Shown: one piece after another, positions 9,919 to 19,099 of the stretch
Layout: each line of letters begins with the position of its first letter
How positions within the stretch are numbered: the first letter of the stretch is position 1
Assembly (NCBI RefSeq): GCF_015712065.1
Contig: NZ_JACFYZ010000001.1
Location: 1,178,001 to 1,242,000, forward strand
Length of the DNA: 64,000 nucleotides
Direction: 5' to 3'
Source: Ectopseudomonas chengduensis
GTDB taxonomy: Bacteria; Pseudomonadota; Gammaproteobacteria; Pseudomonadales; Pseudomonadaceae
Notes under the pieces: generated by a model
The model's input: the letters and a program-made list of their open reading frames with translations, nothing else
What the model was told of the DNA's origin: nothing
Databases searched by the model: none
Program-made: the position numbers and the translations under genes

Positions 9919-10887
9919 ATGATCGTCGATCGCCAGGGCAGACGCTTTCGCAACCTCCGCGTCAGCCTGACCGCCGCCTGCAACTACGCCTGCACCTATT
10001 GTGTGCCGAACGGCAAGCGTCTGGTCGCCGCTCAGGACGAACTCTCCGCCGACGCCATGGCGCGTGGCGTGGCTTATCTGATCGAAGCAGCCGGCATCGA
10101 GCGCCTGCGCATCACCGGTGGTGAACCGCTGGTCAGCACGCGCCTGGAGCCTTTCCTGCGCCAGGTCAGCCAACTCGGTCTCGACGATATCAGCCTGACC
10201 ACCAACGGCCAGTTGCTCGAGCGCAAGCTACCGCTGCTGGTCGAATGCGGTATCCGCCGTCTCAATGTTTCCCTCGATACCCTCGACGCCGACGCCTTCC
10301 GCAGCATCGCCCGCGGCGGCGACCTGGCCACCGTGCTGGCCGGCATGGAAGCGGCGCGCGAAGCCGGGATGAAGATCAAGGTCAACATGGTGCCGTTGCG
10401 CGGGCAGAACCTCGACCAGGTACTGCCGCTGCTGGAGTACTGCCTGGAACGCGGCTTCGAGCTGCGCTTCATCGAACTGATGCGCATGGGCCACCTGGCG
10501 CGCGACCCCAATGCCTTCAACCAGCAATTCGTCGGTCTGCCCGAGCTGCTCGAGCTGATCGGCAGCCGCCACCAGTACGTTCAGGCCAGCGCACCAGTGG
10601 ACGCTACCGCGATGCGCTACGCCATTCCCGGTGCCGGTCATTTCGGCGTGATCGCCAACGAAAGCGTGCCGTTCTGCCGTACCTGCTCGCGTCTGCGCCT
10701 GTCCTCTACCGGCTGGTTGCACGGCTGCCTGTCGTCGAGCAACCGCCACTTCGTTGGCGACCTGCTGGACAAACCCCGTCACCAGGCCTTGCCGGCGTTG
10801 CAGCGGCTGCTGGTCAAGGCCCTCGGCGACAAGCAGGACCTGGCCTTCTCCGGCGGTGTCACCGTGATGAAGATCATCGGCGGCTGA
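9919..10887 (+). CDS. moaA: GTP 3',8-cyclase (MoaA)
   Basis: MoaA is a radical SAM enzyme that rearranges GTP in the first step of molybdenum cofactor synthesis. The 322-residue protein has the SAM cluster motif CNYACTYC at about residues 17-24, GGEPL near 64, and the C-terminal cluster CxxC followed by Cys 14 residues later (FCRTCSRLRLSSTGWLHGC), which is specific to MoaA. It ends in the Gly-Gly tail that is needed for function in the family. The last 24 bases, GTGATGAAGATCATCGGC onward, recur with one mismatch at 19100-19123 and mark the left edge of an inserted block. Confidence 0.93.
   Translation: MIVDRQGRRFRNLRVSLTAACNYACTYCVPNGKRLVAAQDELSADAMARGVAYLIEAAGIERLRITGGEPLVSTRLEPFLRQVSQLGLDDISLTTNGQLLERKLPLLVECGIRRLNVSLDTLDADAFRSIARGGDLATVLAGMEAAREAGMKIKVNMVPLRGQNLDQVLPLLEYCLERGFELRFIELMRMGHLARDPNAFNQQFVGLPELLELIGSRHQYVQASAPVDATAMRYAIPGAGHFGVIANESVPFCRTCSRLRLSSTGWLHGCLSSSNRHFVGDLLDKPRHQALPALQRLLVKALGDKQDLAFSGGVTVMKIIGG
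10864..10887. repeat. Left copy of 24-bp direct repeat (moaA 3' end)
   Basis: GTGATGAAGATCATCGGC followed by GGCTGA, the last eight codons of moaA including its stop. The right copy is at 19100-19123 with one mismatch (G to A). The pair bounds the 8.2-kb block carrying the RND pump and looks like an attachment-site duplication. Confidence 0.7.
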
Positions 10888-10914
10888 GCCGCTGTGTCGT
10901 GCTTGGTTCCTCTG

Positions 10915-11943
10915 CTACTGCAAAATCGCCGGGGTTAGTACTTCTTCGCACCATTGCCTGAATGTGGTCGGAGTCGTGTTTTCAGGCGTGCGCTGTACGC
11001 CATTGTCCAAACCTTCGTTCTTGGCCTTGTACATATCACTCACAGCGCTGGCCATGGCATTGGACATTCCACGCTGGACGAAGCCTGCTTTGAAATCATC
11101 GAAGCTGATCTGCTGGTAACGCACGGGTTTACCCAGCACCTCGGTCATGATGTCTGCCATCTCGTTGAACGAAAGATCTTCTGGCCCAAGAACCGCCACT
11201 TCATGTTGTCCGCTCCAGCTTTGATCCAGTAGCAACTGAGCGGCTACAGACGCTATGTCACGAGTCGCAACTGTGGGGATTTTACGGTCTCCGTCGATAG
11301 GGAGGAAGAACACGCCTCGTTCACGAATCGATACTGTCTGGCGAGCGATGTTGTCCATGAACGAGGACATTGTCAGGGCTCGAAAATTCACACCAGTGCT
11401 GGCGATCAGGTCGTCCATCGCTAGTGAAGCCGTCACGTAACCAGCGTTAGCCGCAAAGGGCGTATTGCGGCCTAGGGCGGAAACGCTGATGACGCGGCGT
11501 ACGCCATGTCGCAGGATTGCTTGGCATGCAGGACGAGTGAAGTCTACGTAGGCATCTATTGCGCTTTGCGCCTGTGCATCGGGTGGACATAGCCAGAACA
11601 CGGTGTCGGTATTCTGAAAGGCTTCATCGACGACGGCAGGATCACTATGTGAGCCCTGAATGATTTCGATATGGCTCCTCACGGCGGCGGGAATGCGAGA
11701 GGGGTTGCGTTCAATCACTCGGATAGGAACGCCACTGGCCACAATGGTTTCTAGAAGTTGACTGCCTATATTTCCGGTGGGCGTCGTAATGACGATTCTA
11801 TTTTTGCCAACCGATGGAGTGGCGGAAGCGCCAAGACTTGCAAGTATCCCCACTCCCGCAGTTGCTACTACTCCGCCAAGAAAACGGCGCCGTTCTACAT
11901 CTTGCAAATCGGTGTTGGAAAAAGAATTTTCTTTTTTGGTCAT
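10915..11943 (-). CDS. NmrA-like NAD(P)-binding protein with Tat signal motif
   Basis: A 342-residue protein with an NmrA/atypical SDR Rossmann fold: the dinucleotide loop TPTGNIGSQLL lies near residue 54, and the segment VRRVISVSALG follows the usual pattern of this family. The start chosen is ATG 11943, after GGAGATTAG. The N-terminus is unusual: VERRRFLGGVV at residues 16-26 matches the twin-arginine motif and is followed by a hydrophobic stretch ending in ASA, so the protein may be exported folded with its cofactor. Convergent with moaA (27 bases apart). It is the last gene of the minus-strand group in the compositionally distinct block. The substrate is unknown. Confidence 0.8.
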   Translation of the reverse strand: MTKKENSFSNTDLQDVERRRFLGGVVATAGVGILASLGASATPSVGKNRIVITTPTGNIGSQLLETIVASGVPIRVIERNPSRIPAAVRSHIEIIQGSHSDPAVVDEAFQNTDTVFWLCPPDAQAQSAIDAYVDFTRPACQAILRHGVRRVISVSALGRNTPFAANAGYVTASLAMDDLIASTGVNFRALTMSSFMDNIARQTVSIRERGVFFLPIDGDRKIPTVATRDIASVAAQLLLDQSWSGQHEVAVLGPEDLSFNEMADIMTEVLGKPVRYQQISFDDFKAGFVQRGMSNAMASAVSDMYKAKNEGLDNGVQRTPENTTPTTFRQWCEEVLTPAILQ

Positions 11944-12101
11944 GCTAATCTCCAGGCTTATTCGGGTAAGGAGTTGTGCCGAACATTTTGTAGAGATTAG
12001 GCTTGGTGTCTGGTGCGTTCCATGCGTGAAAATCCTATTTATATTGTAGCCAGTCCATGGCCGCAATGGATGGAGTACGCGTTATAAAGTTTCGGTGCGA
12101 T

Positions 12102-13235
12102 TCAGAAATCCACCAGACTCAAACCGATACTGAATACGGTGCGCCTACGGTTATATTCGATAAGTGTGTCACCATAGCCATGGAACAACTGAGTGTGTAA
12201 GCGAAGGTTGCTGCTGTCTGAGTCGCCGATGGTGCGGAACCATTCAAGACGGAGTGATCCGCGCCCATCACTGCGCAAGTTGTTGCGCAACGTAGCGTCG
12301 AAAATGTTGCGTACATCGTAGTTCCACCTTCCTGTAATCTCTGCCCGACCAATGTAATTGGCTATGTCGGGGTTGTCGTCGTTCTCCGAATCCTCACTGA
12401 TCCGTTTCCAGAGGCGTCCGTTGATCTGGAAGCGGTCGTCAAGCTCTGCACCGCTCATCAGATAAACACGGTTCCAGCTTCGAGAGAGTGGCTCAGACTC
12501 ACCATTGGAGTGATGAGTTGCACCAACACCCATATAGCTTACTTGCCAGTTGCCAAGAGCGCTGTAAGTCGTCGGGTAGACATACATGATTTCCGGCTCA
12601 TGATCTGTCGTTCGGAATGGACGGGACATGTTTTCATTGAACAACTGCCAGGTTGACTGCTGGCTGTAGCCGAACCATAAAGAATCCTGATGGGAGGCGT
12701 CGTTATCCGTCAGTAGGTTCTGAGCAAGTTTGGTGCGTAACGACAGGGCAATACGAGCTTCGGTAGCTTGGTAGGTCGAGTTTTCACCTTCCGTGGCATC
12801 CTCTACCTTTGGTCGATCTGTCGTGGTTGAGAGCGAAACGTTCAAGGGGCGATAACCGCGTAGGGAGAGGGTTCCGCAGTCCGTGCCTGCTTCAAGCTCC
12901 CAGAAGCGCGATAAGGCCGAGTATTGCTTGTTGCGACAGTTACCTGACTCCGCAATAGCCGAAGTTTCTCTGCTGGGAGGTATTACTGTCGTCGCTGCAT
13001 CTGTTGGCGGAGTATTGTTCTGTGTCGCGACCTTGGCGGTTTGTTGCCGCCCCCATTCATCAAAGCAAGTTAATCTTTTTTCAGGGTTTTCTATTCGTTG
13101 GCAGGATTTCCAGGCCGGCGGGTCATCAATATTTGCATACACCTCATTGGCGATGGTAGTGGCGTATGTTCTCTGAGTGCCAAGGCCGCTAAGAAATATG
13201 GCGGAAGCAATACAAATAACTTGTTTAAATTGCAT
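12102..13235 (-). CDS. Outer membrane phospholipase A1 (PldA family)
   Basis: A 377-residue outer membrane phospholipase of the PldA family, which hydrolyses acyl chains of phospholipids in the outer leaflet. The start is ATG 13235 after AAAGGAAC, followed by a signal peptide ending near TYA-T. The catalytic set is visible: His241 and Ser243 in ATHHSNG and Asn255 in SRSWNR, with the same spacing as His142, Ser144 and Asn156 of E. coli PldA. YSQQSTWQLFNE is the conserved strand before it. Compared with E. coli PldA there is an extra N-terminal region of about 90 residues with two to four Cys and a Thr/Pro-rich linker. It follows the RND gene after about 150 bases. Confidence 0.9.
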   Translation of the reverse strand: MQFKQVICIASAIFLSGLGTQRTYATTIANEVYANIDDPPAWKSCQRIENPEKRLTCFDEWGRQQTAKVATQNNTPPTDAATTVIPPSRETSAIAESGNCRNKQYSALSRFWELEAGTDCGTLSLRGYRPLNVSLSTTTDRPKVEDATEGENSTYQATEARIALSLRTKLAQNLLTDNDASHQDSLWFGYSQQSTWQLFNENMSRPFRTTDHEPEIMYVYPTTYSALGNWQVSYMGVGATHHSNGESEPLSRSWNRVYLMSGAELDDRFQINGRLWKRISEDSENDDNPDIANYIGRAEITGRWNYDVRNIFDATLRNNLRSDGRGSLRLEWFRTIGDSDSSNLRLHTQLFHGYGDTLIEYNRRRTVFSIGLSLVDF

Positions 13236-13383
13236 AAGTGTTCCTTTTGAAAGTGTTGAGGCCACTGTATTGACGTAGGCTTGCCACGAATACAATTCGT
13301 CTATGATTTCGGGTCGTTCTCTGTCCTGCACGACAAGCACGTGGTCGATAGTTAAGAACGCATGAATACGAGGTACGGGCGGA

Positions 13384-16300
13384 TCACTCTTTCGTTTGTG
13401 GACGAGTGAGGAGGACGCGTAATCGAGAGACCAGAGACTGTTGAAGGGCTATCAGAGTGATCATCAGGCTGGGCAGGACAGTCAGAGTGACTAACGTGGA
13501 GAATGCGACACCGAACATCACGATGGCGCCCAGTCCACGATAGAGCTCGGTACCCGCGCCGGGGATGAATACCAAAGGTGCTATGCCCAGGATGGTCGTT
13601 AGAGTGGACATCAGAATCGCTCGCAGACGGATGTTGATGGCATCGTCTACTGCCGAAGTGATCGATTCTGCACCTTCTTCCATACGTTGGTAGGCTTCCT
13701 GAACGATCAGAATGGGGTTGTTGACTACTGCACCAAGCAGTACCAGGAAGCCGAGTAGAGTGATCATGTCGAAAGGTTGATGGATGCCGAATGTGGCGCC
13801 GACACCGTTGAGTAGTGCCAGCCCGATGATCCCTCCGGTGATGCCCAATGGAATGGTGGCCATGACGAATAATGGTCGCCCCCAGTGACGGAAGATCGCT
13901 ACCAGCATCAGATAACAAAGCAGCACGGCGAGCAGGAAGTTGCTCGAAACCGCTTCACGCGTGGCCTGTAGCTGGTCACTGGCGCCGCTGATGCTAACCG
14001 AGATGTCATATGGAATTTCGCCATCCAGTCGCATGGCGTCGATCAGATCCGTACGCACCTGATCGACGGCAGTTTCCAGCGCGACCGAGCGTGGCGGGAC
14101 GATATTCAGAGTAACGGTGCGGCGGCCGTCTACTCGGCGAATGCTGTCGGTATCAATCGATTCCCTGAGCTCGGCTAGCGCAGAGAGCGGCAGTACTAGT
14201 CCTGCGGGGGTCGCGATAGGCAGATCACGCAGGTGCTCGGCTTTTTGCTCGCTACCTGCATTGCTGAAGAGATAAATATCGACGCGTCGATCATTCAGAA
14301 TCATATCGTCGGCGAACGCCCCGTCGCTGAGGGCGGCAACTGAGTAGCCAAAGCGCTCGGCGCTCAGGCCGACTTCTGCCAGACGCTCCCAGCGTGGGTG
14401 AACTTCCAGTAGTGACTGGTTCAGGCTGAGTGAACTTGGTTCGGAACCAATCTGGGCACCTTCGAACAGTGACCCGGCCCGGGCGTAGGCGCGACCGGCA
14501 ACTTGGTATATCTGCACGAGATCAGTGCCTGAAATGTTCAGATTGATGCTTCGCGTGCCGCCGTCGTTGCTTGAAATGATGGAGCCGCGTGAGGCGAACG
14601 CCCTCATGCCCGGCCAGGCGGTGAAGCGCGTTTCCAGAGCTTTCATCAAGGCTTCCAGATCGCCTGCATTCTTGGGGTCGGTAATGACGCTGATACCCTG
14701 AGCATCGACAAACATGGAGAAGAAACGGAGCGCAGGTATGTCTGTCTCGTCGCGATGGAAAAGCGCTGGGTCATCCTCCAGGCGTTGTTGCAGCTCCGGA
14801 ATCAGAATCTGCGCAATGCTTTCGACCTCCGCAAGGTTGTAGCCGGGCGGTGCGATCATTCGCGAGAAAATTCTGGCTTCCTCACCTTCTGGCAGGTACT
14901 CCGCCGGAGGTGTCAGCCACACCGCAGTACAGACAGCAGCAAAAAGGGTCCCAAGTAGAATGATCAGGCGCCTTTTGGGGCTGCGATAAGAGGCCGTTAT
15001 CCAGGCGCCTATCCGTCCAAGTACGCTGCTTTCAGTTGGTTCATTTGATGTCAATGTCGGTAGTAGGCGCGATGCCAGTGCCGGTAGCACTGTCACGGCG
15101 ACCGCCATCGACGCCAGGATCGCCGCAGATATGGCGATGGCAATATCCGAGTAGAGCTGCCCGGCTTCCTGCCGGATGAACAGGGTAGGTGCGAACACCA
15201 GTACGGTAGTCAGTGTACAGGCCAGTATCGCTGGCCAGACCCTCCGCACGCCCTCCACCGCAGCCTGGAATGGCTTGAGGCCGCGCTTGCGGGCTTGATC
15301 GATGCTTTCCAGCACCACGATGGTGTTGTCGAGCGTCATGCCGATGGCGAATGCCACCCCGGCCATGGAGATCACGTTGAGTGTGCGTCCTGCCAGTAGC
15401 AAGCCGATGAAAGCTGCGACGGTGCAGATTGGAATACCAATTACCCCTACGATCGTGCTGCGTATCGAACGCAAGAAGGCATACATCGCCAGAGTTGCCA
15501 GCAATGTGCCCAGCAGCAGATTGTTCCAGACGTTGCTGATGGAGTCCTCGACATAACGTGCATCCTCGTTGACCAGCGTCATCTCCAGGCCCAACGGGGA
15601 CAAGATATCCGTGTTGATAACCTCGACTGTCGGAAGTACGGCGTACTTGGTCTGAACGACATTCGAGCCGGTTTCACGGCGCACCGCCAAGATCAGAGCG
15701 GGTAGGCCGTTGTAATAGGACGAAGTTCGCAGTTCGTGATGGCTTAGTTGGATTTCGGCCACATCTGATAGGCGCACCAAGCTGCCTTCGCGCTCGGCGA
15801 TGATCAATTCGCCGATGTCAGCAGGTTCGCTGAAGCGCCCGACAGTACGCACCAGTATGTTGCGCTTACCGCTGTCGAGGTCACCGGCGGGATGATCGAT
15901 ATTGCGTAGCCGCAGGGCATTGCGAAGATCAGCCATGTCCAATCCACGTTCGGCCAAACGGTAGGGATCGACTTCGATACGCACCTGCCGCTCCTCCGCA
16001 CCACGAATATCCACCAGAGAAACGCCATTGATACGTTCCAGACGCGGACGCACTTCGTCCTCCAGGAAGCTGCGCATCATTTTCAGATCGAGATTGGCGT
16101 TACCCTCCGTGCGCGGCCCTACACGGAAATACATAAAGGGATCATCAGACGAGGAAATGGTGCTGAGAGAGGGGGCGTCGACGTTTTCCGGATAGCCAGA
16201 AACCTGGCTGAGCGCATTATTGGTTCTGATCAGCGCTTCGTTGATATCGACGCCAAATGGGAATTCCAGCTCGATGTTGGCCTGGCCTACGCTGCTGGTC

Positions 16301-16542
16301 GAAACCATGCGCCTGAGGCCAGGAAGTGTTCTCAAGTACTCTTCCTGCTCAATCAGAATCTCTTGCTCCACATCCCGAGGTGAAGCTCCAGGCCAGCGGG
16401 TATCTACGCTGATGGTTCGTGTTTCCAGATCTGGGATCATCTGAACGGGTACACGTAATGCTGAGCTGATCCCAAAAACACATAGGATGAGGACTGCGAC
16501 GGCTATCAAGGTGCCATGCTGAAGCATGCGTTCGAATCCCAT
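13384..16542 (-). CDS. RND family efflux transporter permease
   Basis: A 1052-residue inner membrane proton-driven pump of the RND superfamily. The layout is the usual one: a first membrane helix (residues about 10-30), a large periplasmic porter domain, helices 2-6 around 330-560, a second porter domain and helices 8-12 from about 850. In the proton relay helix the segment AIGMTLDNTIVVLE has Asp-Asn where AcrB has Asp-Asp. It starts 3 bases after the adaptor gene, so the two are one operon. No outer membrane factor gene is nearby; the pump presumably borrows an OprM or TolC type channel. Substrates cannot be predicted. Confidence 0.93.
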   Translation of the reverse strand: MGFERMLQHGTLIAVAVLILCVFGISSALRVPVQMIPDLETRTISVDTRWPGASPRDVEQEILIEQEEYLRTLPGLRRMVSTSSVGQANIELEFPFGVDINEALIRTNNALSQVSGYPENVDAPSLSTISSSDDPFMYFRVGPRTEGNANLDLKMMRSFLEDEVRPRLERINGVSLVDIRGAEERQVRIEVDPYRLAERGLDMADLRNALRLRNIDHPAGDLDSGKRNILVRTVGRFSEPADIGELIIAEREGSLVRLSDVAEIQLSHHELRTSSYYNGLPALILAVRRETGSNVVQTKYAVLPTVEVINTDILSPLGLEMTLVNEDARYVEDSISNVWNNLLLGTLLATLAMYAFLRSIRSTIVGVIGIPICTVAAFIGLLLAGRTLNVISMAGVAFAIGMTLDNTIVVLESIDQARKRGLKPFQAAVEGVRRVWPAILACTLTTVLVFAPTLFIRQEAGQLYSDIAIAISAAILASMAVAVTVLPALASRLLPTLTSNEPTESSVLGRIGAWITASYRSPKRRLIILLGTLFAAVCTAVWLTPPAEYLPEGEEARIFSRMIAPPGYNLAEVESIAQILIPELQQRLEDDPALFHRDETDIPALRFFSMFVDAQGISVITDPKNAGDLEALMKALETRFTAWPGMRAFASRGSIISSNDGGTRSINLNISGTDLVQIYQVAGRAYARAGSLFEGAQIGSEPSSLSLNQSLLEVHPRWERLAEVGLSAERFGYSVAALSDGAFADDMILNDRRVDIYLFSNAGSEQKAEHLRDLPIATPAGLVLPLSALAELRESIDTDSIRRVDGRRTVTLNIVPPRSVALETAVDQVRTDLIDAMRLDGEIPYDISVSISGASDQLQATREAVSSNFLLAVLLCYLMLVAIFRHWGRPLFVMATIPLGITGGIIGLALLNGVGATFGIHQPFDMITLLGFLVLLGAVVNNPILIVQEAYQRMEEGAESITSAVDDAINIRLRAILMSTLTTILGIAPLVFIPGAGTELYRGLGAIVMFGVAFSTLVTLTVLPSLMITLIALQQSLVSRLRVLLTRPQTKE

Positions 16543-16545
16543 ACG

Positions 16546-17652
16546 TCAGTGCTCCACCACGTCTACGCGTTGGCCGTCTTTTAACGCCTCGTTGCCGCGG
16601 ATGATGATTCGTTCGCCGACTTTTACATGGTCACTGGCGACGGCTACGCCGCTGCCCTCATCGTGGAGAACGCGTACGACGCGTCTGCGCGCAACGATCT
16701 GACCTCTTTCGTCCTGAACTACATAAATGCTGTGACTACCATCAGGCTGGCGTAGTAGCGCGTCACGGCTGATCAGGACCGCATCGCCAGCCGTCTGCGA
16801 GAGAGAAATCTCGGCCCGGGCAGACGTTCCGGGAAGCAGGCCACCTTGCGGGTCGTCTACCAGCAAACGAAGCAGAAAGGTTCTCGCATCGGGATTCGTC
16901 ACCGGCACTTTCGCACCGATACGAGCCTCTAGTGGTCGGCCGCCAAGGGCATCGGAGAATACCCTTGCCTGAATGTCATCGCCGATCTGTTCAAAGCGCT
17001 CTTGCGGTACGCGAAGGTCGAGATAGACAGGGTGGGTTGCTACCAGCGAGAGCACTGGTGTGCCGCGCTGTACCCACTCCCCGATTTCACTGAGTTTCTC
17101 GGCAACAACCCCGGAGAATGGCGCCGGCAAAACGTGTCGTGTGACGACTTCTTCTTGCTCGCGCACGCTCGCGTGAGCAGATTGCTCTGCAGCTCGTGCC
17201 AGCTCCAGAGCCGCAGTACGAGCACCTAGTTCTGTGGTCGCTATGGCATTGTGCGCGACAAGTCGTTGCGCCTCGGTGACCAAGCGTTGGGCTTCGCGTA
17301 CGGTGGCGCTGGCTTCAGTCGCGTTGGCGCGAGCGCGTAGCAGTGCCTGGTGCGCCAATGCAGAATCGAGCTCAAGCAGAGTTTGTCCGGCTTCGACCTG
17401 ATCGCCAGCATCGACATGAACGCGTGATATCAGCCCATCCGTACGTGCCGACAAACGTGCCTGTCGTTGCGCAGTCACGGTTCCTGTGAGAGCGAAACGT
17501 TCGCCAAATGCCAGGGGTTTCGCTGGAGCCACCGCCACACGTGCGTTATCAGGGTTGGGGGCGTCATCAGGGCTATGAGGTGCCGTATCGCATGCGCCGA
17601 GAAAGAGTGATGCCAGCACAAGAAATGATCTCACGAGCACGGGAACCTTCAT
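16546..17652 (-). CDS. RND periplasmic adaptor lipoprotein (HlyD/AcrA type)
   Basis: A 368-residue membrane fusion protein that would link the RND pump to an outer membrane channel. The signal sequence ends in a lipobox LGAC with Cys21. It continues with the beta-barrel, lipoyl and alpha-hairpin modules: SARTDGLISRVHVDAGDQVEAGQTLLELDS is the first lipoyl half, a coiled-coil of Ala/Glu/Arg-rich helices covers about 95-160, and APFSGVVAEKLSEIGEWVQRGTPV is the second half. First gene of a minus-strand operon with the pump. It is divergent from an AraC-type regulator. Confidence 0.93.
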   Translation of the reverse strand: MKVPVLVRSFLVLASLFLGACDTAPHSPDDAPNPDNARVAVAPAKPLAFGERFALTGTVTAQRQARLSARTDGLISRVHVDAGDQVEAGQTLLELDSALAHQALLRARANATEASATVREAQRLVTEAQRLVAHNAIATTELGARTAALELARAAEQSAHASVREQEEVVTRHVLPAPFSGVVAEKLSEIGEWVQRGTPVLSLVATHPVYLDLRVPQERFEQIGDDIQARVFSDALGGRPLEARIGAKVPVTNPDARTFLLRLLVDDPQGGLLPGTSARAEISLSQTAGDAVLISRDALLRQPDGSHSIYVVQDERGQIVARRRVVRVLHDEGSGVAVASDHVKVGERIIIRGNEALKDGQRVDVVEH

Positions 17653-18146
17653 TGGTCGAATAATGGAGTGAGTCGAGGTGCGGCAGGGCTATTTGTAATA
17701 AGTCATGACACGAATCGTCGCAATACAGCCTGTATTCAGTAAGTGATGTCGGTATGTCGTTACATACGGAGACATTTCCTACGCTTAACCCGAAGAGACT
17801 GAATATCAGTTGGAATAGTCTTCTGCTGACCTCTGCACGTTTCTCCTTTCGAGCTTATGAAGTTGCGTGAAAGGGGGCTATGCGCGTTGGTCCCGCATAC
17901 TTTTGTGATCGTCCATCACCGAGCTGAATAGATTGGGGCATGTTTGAGCGCCTGCCTTGGCAGTATTGATTGGGTGCTACACAAGTTGTTCGGTGGCAAT
18001 GGAGCTGTAATTTCAAAATTGCCTTATCCAGTTTTAAGTTTTTTGTTACTAGCTTTATCTGGGAGGCCGGATAGCATTTCTGTCGCTTACACGTTGCATT
18101 AACTGTGGGGTAATGTCGGGCATCTATTTGATCGTTCGGAGAAATC
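17653..18146. promoter_or_regulatory. Divergent control region between adaptor gene and araC-type gene
   Basis: This 494-base stretch holds no convincing protein frame and is more AT-rich than the core genes. Two short palindromes lie on the adaptor side: AATACA-GCC-TGTATT at 17722-17736 and GTATGT-CGTT-ACATAC at 17752-17767. They could be operators for the AraC-type regulator or another factor. I see no certain promoter elements. Confidence 0.45.
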
Positions 18147-19070
18147 ATGGATCCGCTGTCAGATGTCCTCTCGTTGCTGAAGCCGCGTAGCTATGTTTCT
18201 GCCGGCGTGGAAGCGGGCGGAGCATGGTCAGTTCAGTTCCCGGCGCAGAACAAGCTCATCAAATGTTATGCCGTGGTATCTGGTGAGTGTTGGCTAGCTG
18301 TCGAGGGTGTGCCAGAAGCAGTGCATATGAGAAAGGGTGATTGCTTCGTCCTACCCCGCGGTAGACCTTTTCGTTTGGCCAGTGACATGACATTGCCGGC
18401 AGAGCCGTCTAGCAACTATTTCCCCCCACCTCGCCCTGGTGCTGTAGTGAGGATCAAGGACGGGGGAGAGTTCTTCCTTGTCGGCAGCCGATTTGGCGTC
18501 AGCGGTGGACATAGCGAAACCCTGATAGGGATGCTTCCGCCAATTGTGCATATCCGTAGCGAGGCGGAGCAGGCTGCGTTGCGTTGGGCCGTGGAAAGGA
18601 TGATGCAGGAGTTACATGATCCAGAGCCTGGTGGCTCTCTTATCGCTCAACACCTCGCTCACATGATGTTGGTTCAAGCGCTCCGGCTGCACGTGAAGGA
18701 GAATGGCTCGAACCGTACCGGATGGCTATTTGCCGTGGCGGACAAGCAACTGGGGCCAGCAATCGGAGCGATCCATGCCGACCCCGCCTACCGTTGGACG
18801 TTGCCGGCACTGGCTGAGCGTGCCTGCATGTCGCGTTCTGCCTTTGCCCTCAAATTCCGGGAAACCGTCGGTAGTTCACCCATGGAGTACGTGACACGAT
18901 GGCGCATGCTTCTGGCCGGGGACAAGTTGGAAAACTCCTCTGATCCCGTCTCTGCCATTTCCTTGTCCCTGGGCTACGAATCAGAGAGCGCATTCAGCAC
19001 GGCGTTTAAGCGCGTGATGGGCTCTTCCCCTCGACAGTACGCCAGGTCATGCACTCAGCAAGCAGGATGA
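18147..19070 (+). CDS. AraC family regulator with cupin sensor domain
   Basis: A 307-residue regulator. The N-terminal half is a cupin of the AraC-binding type 6 kind (GECWLAVEGVPEAVHMRKGDCFVLPRGRPF, about residues 48-78). The C-terminal half has two helix-turn-helix units: WTLPALAERACMSRSAFALKF (about 215-236) and DPVSAISLSLGYESESAFSTAFKR (about 265-288), followed by GSSPRQYAR. It is divergent from the RND operon and is the probable local regulator of it. Related regulators of this domain type often sit beside SDR or NmrA oxidoreductases, as here. It is the last gene before the right direct repeat. Confidence 0.92.
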   Translation: MDPLSDVLSLLKPRSYVSAGVEAGGAWSVQFPAQNKLIKCYAVVSGECWLAVEGVPEAVHMRKGDCFVLPRGRPFRLASDMTLPAEPSSNYFPPPRPGAVVRIKDGGEFFLVGSRFGVSGGHSETLIGMLPPIVHIRSEAEQAALRWAVERMMQELHDPEPGGSLIAQHLAHMMLVQALRLHVKENGSNRTGWLFAVADKQLGPAIGAIHADPAYRWTLPALAERACMSRSAFALKFRETVGSSPMEYVTRWRMLLAGDKLENSSDPVSAISLSLGYESESAFSTAFKRVMGSSPRQYARSCTQQAG

Positions 19071-19099
19071 GTTGATACCGGTCTCTCTGTGGCTTGATG

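Noticed and set aside
9141..9983. N-terminal extension of the class V aminotransferase frame
   Set aside because: The extra codons run antisense to the TetR gene and have no similarity to the family; the real start is at 9140 or 9170.
13352..13918. A 188-codon minus-strand frame inside the RND gene
   Set aside because: It is a shifted frame of the pump gene, rich in His, Arg and Ser without any domain; the pump frame is clearly the real one.
17722..17736. LexA box in the RND-araC gap
   Set aside because: The LexA pattern is CTGT-N8-ACAG; here ACA precedes TGT with a 3-base spacer, which is the wrong order and spacing.
17855..18148. A 97-codon minus-strand frame in the RND-araC gap
   Set aside because: No ribosome site, no domain, and it overlaps the start codon of the AraC-type gene; the region looks regulatory.
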